NCBI GenBank assembly: GCA_003550325.1
Contig: QKWP01000586.1
Coordinates: forward strand, 7,404-71,403
Source of the DNA: Gigaspora rosea
Lineage: Eukaryota; Glomeromycota; Glomeromycetes; Diversisporales; Gigasporaceae
Direction: 5' to 3'
Length of the DNA: 64,000 nucleotides
The notes beneath the pieces were generated by a model, which was not told where the DNA came from, ran no database searches, and saw only the letters and a program-made list of their open reading frames with translations. Positions 59,447-64,000 of the stretch are shown one piece after another. Within the stretch, counting starts at the first letter, position 1, and every line of letters begins with the position of its first letter. Made by a program: the position numbers and the translations under genes.

Positions 59447-60111
59447 TAAATAAGAAAGCATCATATCCCATATAACAACATATAATCCAATTACTGAATT
59501 AGCTTTAAAATTTTACGTCTGCCTTTAGTTATTTTCGTAAAACCGTATAATAAATTCAATTACAAAAGTCTAACTACTGTGAGAATAAATCATATCAAAA
59601 AAAGGTAACTCTTTACCGCATCAAAGCATCAAAAAGAAATATTGGTTAGCTCCGATCTACGGAGGAAACAAATCTCCAAAATTAGTAGATAACGTTTATG
59701 AGAAAACCGGATTTGTGCGAATGTATTATCCAATCAACTTTAAGATTTTGCTTCGGTTTATTCTCGTACTACGGTCCTGGTATGGTAAATACTGATAAGT
59801 TAGTACAATTCAAAAAAAGACAATAATAAAAATACATTTTTTTATTGTGATCGTCATGAACATTAATCGAGACAAAAACCTGTTAAAGCGATATTTGGTT
59901 AAACAATTCTCATACAATAGATAAATATAGTACTATGTGATGCATATCGTGATGTTTAAGTGCAGAAATTCATGCGTGATGCATTGCACAATTAGTTGAG
60001 ACTTTGCGAACGTACATTAAAAATGCCTTATCACTATACATTTCGTGAAATTTTCAATATCACTTCGTTTCCTGGTATACACTTCGTGATTACATCACTC
60101 CGTTCCTGTTA

Positions 60112-60277
60112 TTAATGACTTATAATCATCATTTTCAACTTCAACTCCATTTCTATAACAATTCCAAAATCATAAATTCCTTCAGAATTACCCTTTTCAG
60201 CAGATTTTTGATAATAAATGAATGCCTTATGTTCATCCTTTTTCGATTCCAACTCCCTAATAATAAACATTGCCCAT
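60112..60277 (-). pseudogene. Antisense Sel1-repeat fragment upstream of kinase copy 3
   Basis: On the minus strand: MGNVYY, stop, GVGIEK, shift, DEHKAFIYYQKSAEKGNSEG then IYDFGIVI. This is one Sel1-like repeat of the type found in the kinases, but pointing away from copy 3. Short remnants (GATTCCAACTC followed by AATAATAACAT) stand at the same place in copies 1 and 2 (about 4311 and 45304, weaker). It may be what is left of a divergently arranged second Sel1 gene. Confidence 0.6.
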
Positions 60278-60507
60278 AAAAAAATGATCAACCCATTATG
60301 ACACCCAAATCTACTATGCAAGTCTAGTTTTGTGTAATCCGTATGATCCATATGATTTTGTGTAAAATTCAATCCGTTTCGGTATGCGAATTGATATAAA
60401 TTACATTATTATATTGCTTAAAAAAATTTATAGTTTGAACCTTAAATCCTTTTAAAAGAAAAATATCAAATTGACAAACGATAATTTTTCGTTTTTAAAA
60501 CTTCAAT

Positions 60508-62470
60508 ATGGACCAATTGACATCGTCAGGAATTAATAAGCTTGCTGATAATTATCAAAAGGGTATTGGCATGGATGAACGTAAGACATTTGAATTATAT
60601 CTTAAAGAAGACGAGATGGGGAACGCCGCTGGAACATGTTATGTTGGAAATTGTTATTATCTTGGAATCGGAGTTGAAAGGGATTTACGTAAGGCATTTG
60701 TTTATTACCAAAAATCCGTAGAGATGGGAGACGCTGCTGGAACGTGTAATGTTGGATACTGTTACGCTATTGGAATCGGAGTTGAAATGAATAGGCGTAA
60801 AGCACACATGTATTTCCAAAAAGCAGCAAAAATGGGAGATATATTTGCACTCGGTATATGTTATGAAGTAGGAATTGGAGTAGCAGAAAAGGACAAGAAG
60901 GAAGCATTCAAATATTATCTAAAATCTGCGGAGATGGGAGATGTTAAGGGAATAAGACAAGTTGGATATTGTTATCATTATGGGAATTTAGTTGAAAAAA
61001 ATGAACGTAAGGCGCTCGAATATTATCAAAAATCGGCTGATATGGGTGATATTATTGGAACAAATGAAGTTGGTATTTGTTATGAAAACGGAATTGGAGT
61101 TAAAGAAGATATATATAAAGCATTCGAATATTATAAAAAATCTGCTGATATGGGGTATAAATTAGCGACGAATAATGTAGGAAATTGTTATCATACTGGA
61201 ATGGGAGTCATAAAAGATGAATGTAAAGCGTTCGAGTATTATAAAAAATCAGCAGAGATGGGATGCGCTGATGGAATGTACAATGTCGGCAAATTTTATC
61301 AAAATGGAATCGTTATTGAAAAGAATATAGATATTGCTTTTGAATGGTATTTAAAATCAGCTATCACTGAACAAAATGCCACTACCAGAAAAAAAGAATA
61401 TTTTCGTTGGGTACCATTTGAAAAATTTGAAAATGTTGAAGAAATAGGTAAAGGAGCCTTTTCTACCGTTTACAAAACAAAATATTTAAATAATTCTGGA
61501 TCATCTGAAGAAGTGGCAATTAAGCTCGTAAAAGATTCAAATAAAAATAGAGAACCATTTATAAAAGAGGTATTATATCAATATTTTTTGAATATTATTT
61601 TTATTTTTAAAAATTATATCTGGCTAAATATAAATTTATTTGTTTTTTTAGTTGAAAGCTTGCCATACTTTAAATCAATATCTAGGAATATCAAGAGATG
61701 AAAAAACAAAAGATTACATTTTAGTGCTTAGTTATGCAAAATATGGTTCATTGAGCAAAAACCTTACAGATATCTTGAAATTTAAATGGAAACTCAAATT
61801 GAAGATACTCCGTGATATTATATCCAATCTTGATCGTATTCATTCTAAAAAATATTTGCATCGAGATATTCATCCTGGAAATATTCTGTTGAAAAAAGAT
61901 TATGAAGCATATATTACCGATCTAGGTTTATCAAAACCGCTTGATGAAAAGGAACGAGAAGATCGTATTCATGGAGTTTTACCTTATATTGCACCGGAGC
62001 TTTTTCAAAAACAACCATATATTAAAGCTTCAGATATTTATTCATTCGGAATAATCATGGTAGAAATAACAACCGGTCAAAGACCTTTTAATAATTATAA
62101 ATTTGATAACGACCTCGTAATAAAAATTTGTAATGGACTACGGCCAAAATTTGGACTAGGAATTCCAGATTGTTATATCGAATTAGCAAACCAATGCATG
62201 GATTCGAATCCAGGAAAACGTCCAACATCTAGTGAAATAATTATCAAACTTAATGAATGGTTAAATATTATTGAAAGTGAAGCTGAAAACGAAATTAAAG
62301 GAAGTGAAGCTGAAAACAAAATTAAAAAGTGTTCAATGTTTAGAAAAATAATTATTAAACTGAATAAATGGTCAAATATTTTTAGAAAGAATAAACGGTT
62401 AAATAATATTGGAGGGGATAAATCATTAAATATTATTGAAAGTGAAATCAAGAATAAAATTAAAAGATAA
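60508..62470 (+). CDS. Sel1-repeat protein kinase, copy 3 (best preserved)
   Basis: Two exons, 60508-61569 and 61652-62470, give 626 residues. Residues 8-288 are eight Sel1-like repeats of about 36 residues, a helical scaffold for protein partners. The kinase domain spans about 303-556: glycine loop IGKGAFSTV (313-321), ATP lysine in VAIK (339), presumed alpha-C Glu 354, HRD with Asp 426 and Asn 431 (LHRDIHPGN), DLG with Asp 444, APE (468-470), SDIYSFG Asp 482 and GKRPTSSE Arg 544. All key residues are present, so it could phosphorylate Ser/Thr (or, less likely, Tyr) targets. No signal peptide or membrane segment. The start is shared with the paralogs. TAA at 62468-62470 replaces CAA and removes a tail of about 60 residues. 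Confidence 0.85.
61570..61651 (+). other. Spliceosomal intron of kinase copy 3 (82 nt)
   Basis: GTATTATATC donor, TGGCTAAATA branch-like site, TTTTTTTAG acceptor. Phase 0, joining Glu 354 to Leu 355. Without splicing, the frame would run on to a stop near 61701. Confidence 0.88.
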
Positions 62471-62653
62471 TTTTTAGAAAATGATGAGATTAATGAAACA
62501 TTGCCAATAATCAAGGAAAATTTAAAAGACGTATATACAAGTAAACCTTATAATATAACTGATATTAACAAAAGCCTATCAAAACTGAAAACTAGTAAAA
62601 CCGCTGTTAATATAGAAGTTTCGGATGATCAATTAACACTATGTATTTATTAA
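62471..62653 (+). pseudogene. Orphaned C-terminal tail of kinase copy 3
   Basis: In the same frame after the TAA: ...IIKENLKDVYTSKPYNITDI, ending SDDQLTLCIY with TAA at 62651-62653. It is almost identical to the tails of copies 1 and 2. Either the nonsense change is very recent, is a sequence error, or the tail is dispensable. Confidence 0.75.
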
Positions 62654-63413
62654 GAAATTAAGTTTTATTATTTAGGACTATTTGTTAAATTAAGCTTTTT
62701 TGTCATGGGATTATTGAGGATGTAATTAAGTTTTAATAAATTAAGCGAATTCTTTAATACGTAATACAAAAAATAGATTATACTAGTCCAAATTGCTTTT
62801 ACGATCAAAATAATGCTTTTATTATTTATATAGATTTATATGTTTGGATAAATATATGTTACATATTACAAAAATTCAATCTCAATTTATCACTCTAAAT
62901 TTACGTTTCATGAGATAATATGTGATTTACAAGAATAGAATTTACTAAATAAAAAATATCTTTTTTTAAATATAATAAATATATTTCTATTTTATTAACT
63001 TAAAATTTTATCACTTAAAGAAATAAACGATTAAATTTACAGTATACATATGTAGTATTAGATAATTTTGTATGAATTAGTAGGTTTCGATCATTCGATT
63101 CACCATTTGATGTGATTCTTGATCATCTTGTATTTTATGTCATTCAAGAGGTGTATAACATGTTTGTCTGTACTAATCAATGACAGCATATTAGGTTTGT
63201 TTGTGAAGTAAATGACATCTTCTTTTTTTTTTTTTTTTAGGGTCTGATAATATTTTCATTATATATTTTACGAGAACAAGGTTTTTGTAAAATAAACAAT
63301 CGATGAAATATACTATCGGTGAAATAAGCTATTGGTAAACTAAGTTGACGGAAATGGGTCTTGTCTAGAGTTGCGCCCCAAACCCCTTTTTTGTATTATG
63401 ACATTACTACATA

Positions 63414-63475
63414 GTTTGGGTTTGGAATTCGGGATTTCTACTTAATTTGGGTCATAACTAAAACCCAAACGTATG
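63414..63475. repeat. Small inverted repeat
   Basis: CATAGTTTGGGTTT at about 63411 pairs imperfectly with AAACCCAAACGTATG at about 63460. It lies just beyond the end of the duplicated block. Confidence 0.4.
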
Positions 63476-63570
63476 TCCCATTTAATTCAATAGTGTCAAA
63501 CTCAAAACCAATCAAATTTGCTAATAACAGATAGCAATATGTATATGCGCATAACAATATCAATATTAAA

Positions 63571-63720
63571 ATGGCAATTTCACAATGATGCCAAATAAGA
63601 TAGTAATATTTCTTTATTTATTTTATTAATTTTTTTAAAATGGCAGTTTCACGAATTGGACCATGATACCAAATAGGAAAGTAGTATTCTTTATTTATAT
63701 TATTAATTATTTTTTTAAAA
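63571..63720 (+). repeat. Tandem duplication, unit about 75 bp
   Basis: ATGGCAATTTCAC...ATG(A)TGCCAAATAAGATAGTA, then TTCTTTATTTATTTTATTAA, is followed by a second copy from ATGGCAGTTTCACG at about 63640. The remaining sequence to 64000 shows no gene. Confidence 0.6.
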
Positions 63721-64000
63721 AAGTATTTGCGCGTGCATTATGAGGCTGTGTTGTATCACGAAGACCCAGATTTTGAATCAATAAAATAAATACCCTTAAA
63801 ACCCGTTATGAAAATACTAATTCGTCCTGAATGAACATCCTGAATGAGTTTATGATCTCGAGTTGTTATAATGTAATTTCCCATCGCGTAATAGATTTTC
63901 TCACGTCTATTAATAATTTTGATCTAAAACCCCATACAATCATTAATTACTATAATACTATAAAATTCTTTTTAATAGCCTTTTTCTATATATGATCAAG

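Larger units (their letters stand above)
60000..63365 (+). repeat. Duplicated kinase block, copy 3
   Basis: Similarity to copies 1 and 2 starts around the ACACTTCGTGAT.ATCACTCCG motif at about 60030-60110 and runs to CGGAAATGGGTCTTGTC, where copies 1 (7423) and 3 (63365) both stop matching. The large non-coding part 1613-4100 of copy 1 is absent here. Confidence 0.75.

Noticed and set aside
61943..61951. DLG instead of DFG as a kinase defect
   Set aside because: The Asp is kept and all three copies have DLG; such variants are common in active kinases, so it is not a lesion.
4570..62653. Bacterial origin of the Sel1 proteins
   Set aside because: Sel1 repeats occur in bacteria, but here they are fused to a eukaryotic kinase with a spliceosomal intron and resemble native expansions in this fungal group.

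Overview
The window is very AT-rich eukaryotic DNA with two assembly gaps (25489-25885 and 43591-43960). Short GT-AG introns of 82-86 nt, Sel1-repeat protein kinases with an HRD/DLG core, a TLDc fragment and dense mixed transposons together point to an arbuscular mycorrhizal fungus of the Glomeromycotina, most like Rhizophagus. This is recognition by eye, not a database match. I see no bacterial operon, rRNA or functional tRNA gene, and no CRISPR array.

The host-gene content is one family, present three times on the + strand: a Sel1-repeat/protein-kinase gene at 4570-6713, 45592-47628 and 60508-62470. Each has about eight Sel1-like repeats, then a kinase domain split by one phase-0 intron placed just after the presumed alpha-C glutamate. 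Copies 1 and 2 carry two frameshifts each. Copy 3 keeps Sel1 repeats and kinase intact but has a nonsense codon cutting off a conserved C-terminal tail. A degenerate antisense Sel1 fragment lies upstream of copy 3. Other host remnants are a C-terminal protein fragment at the left edge and a TLDc-domain pseudogene after copy 1.

Copies 1 and 2 lie in a shared non-coding block (1613-7250 and 28380-48155), so copy 1 serves as an empty-site reference for insertions in copy 2. These are a 379-bp MITE with TA duplication (28841-29219); a 10.5-kb element with a broken piggyBac-like transposase and TAA duplication (29946-40486), itself split by a 7.5-kb minus-strand LINE (31466-38957); a 519-bp element with an 8-bp duplication (40576-41094); and a 5'-truncated RT fragment ending in poly-A (42036-44020).

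Region by region: 1-1.6 kb, protein fragment and small inverted repeats; 1.6-7.4 kb, duplicated block and kinase copy 1; 7.5-8 kb, TLDc remnant; 8-28 kb, essentially gene-free, with foldbacks, MITEs, two tRNA-derived SINE copies, minisatellites, a 1-kb palindrome and the first gap; 28.4-48.2 kb, block copy 2 with nested insertions and kinase copy 2; 48.2-52.8 kb, tandem repeats and a foldback element whose left arm holds a pogo-like transposon; 53-58.7 kb, a full-length but mutated LINE with an 11-bp target-site duplication; 59.2-63.4 kb, a MITE, the antisense Sel1 fragment and kinase copy 3; then short repeats.

Nothing here amounts to a clear new multi-gene system. The most notable observations are the three differently decayed Sel1-kinase paralogs, the antisense Sel1 fragment, the piggyBac-like element with unusual ends, a foldback family with at least three members, and paired hairpins at the 3' end of the second LINE.
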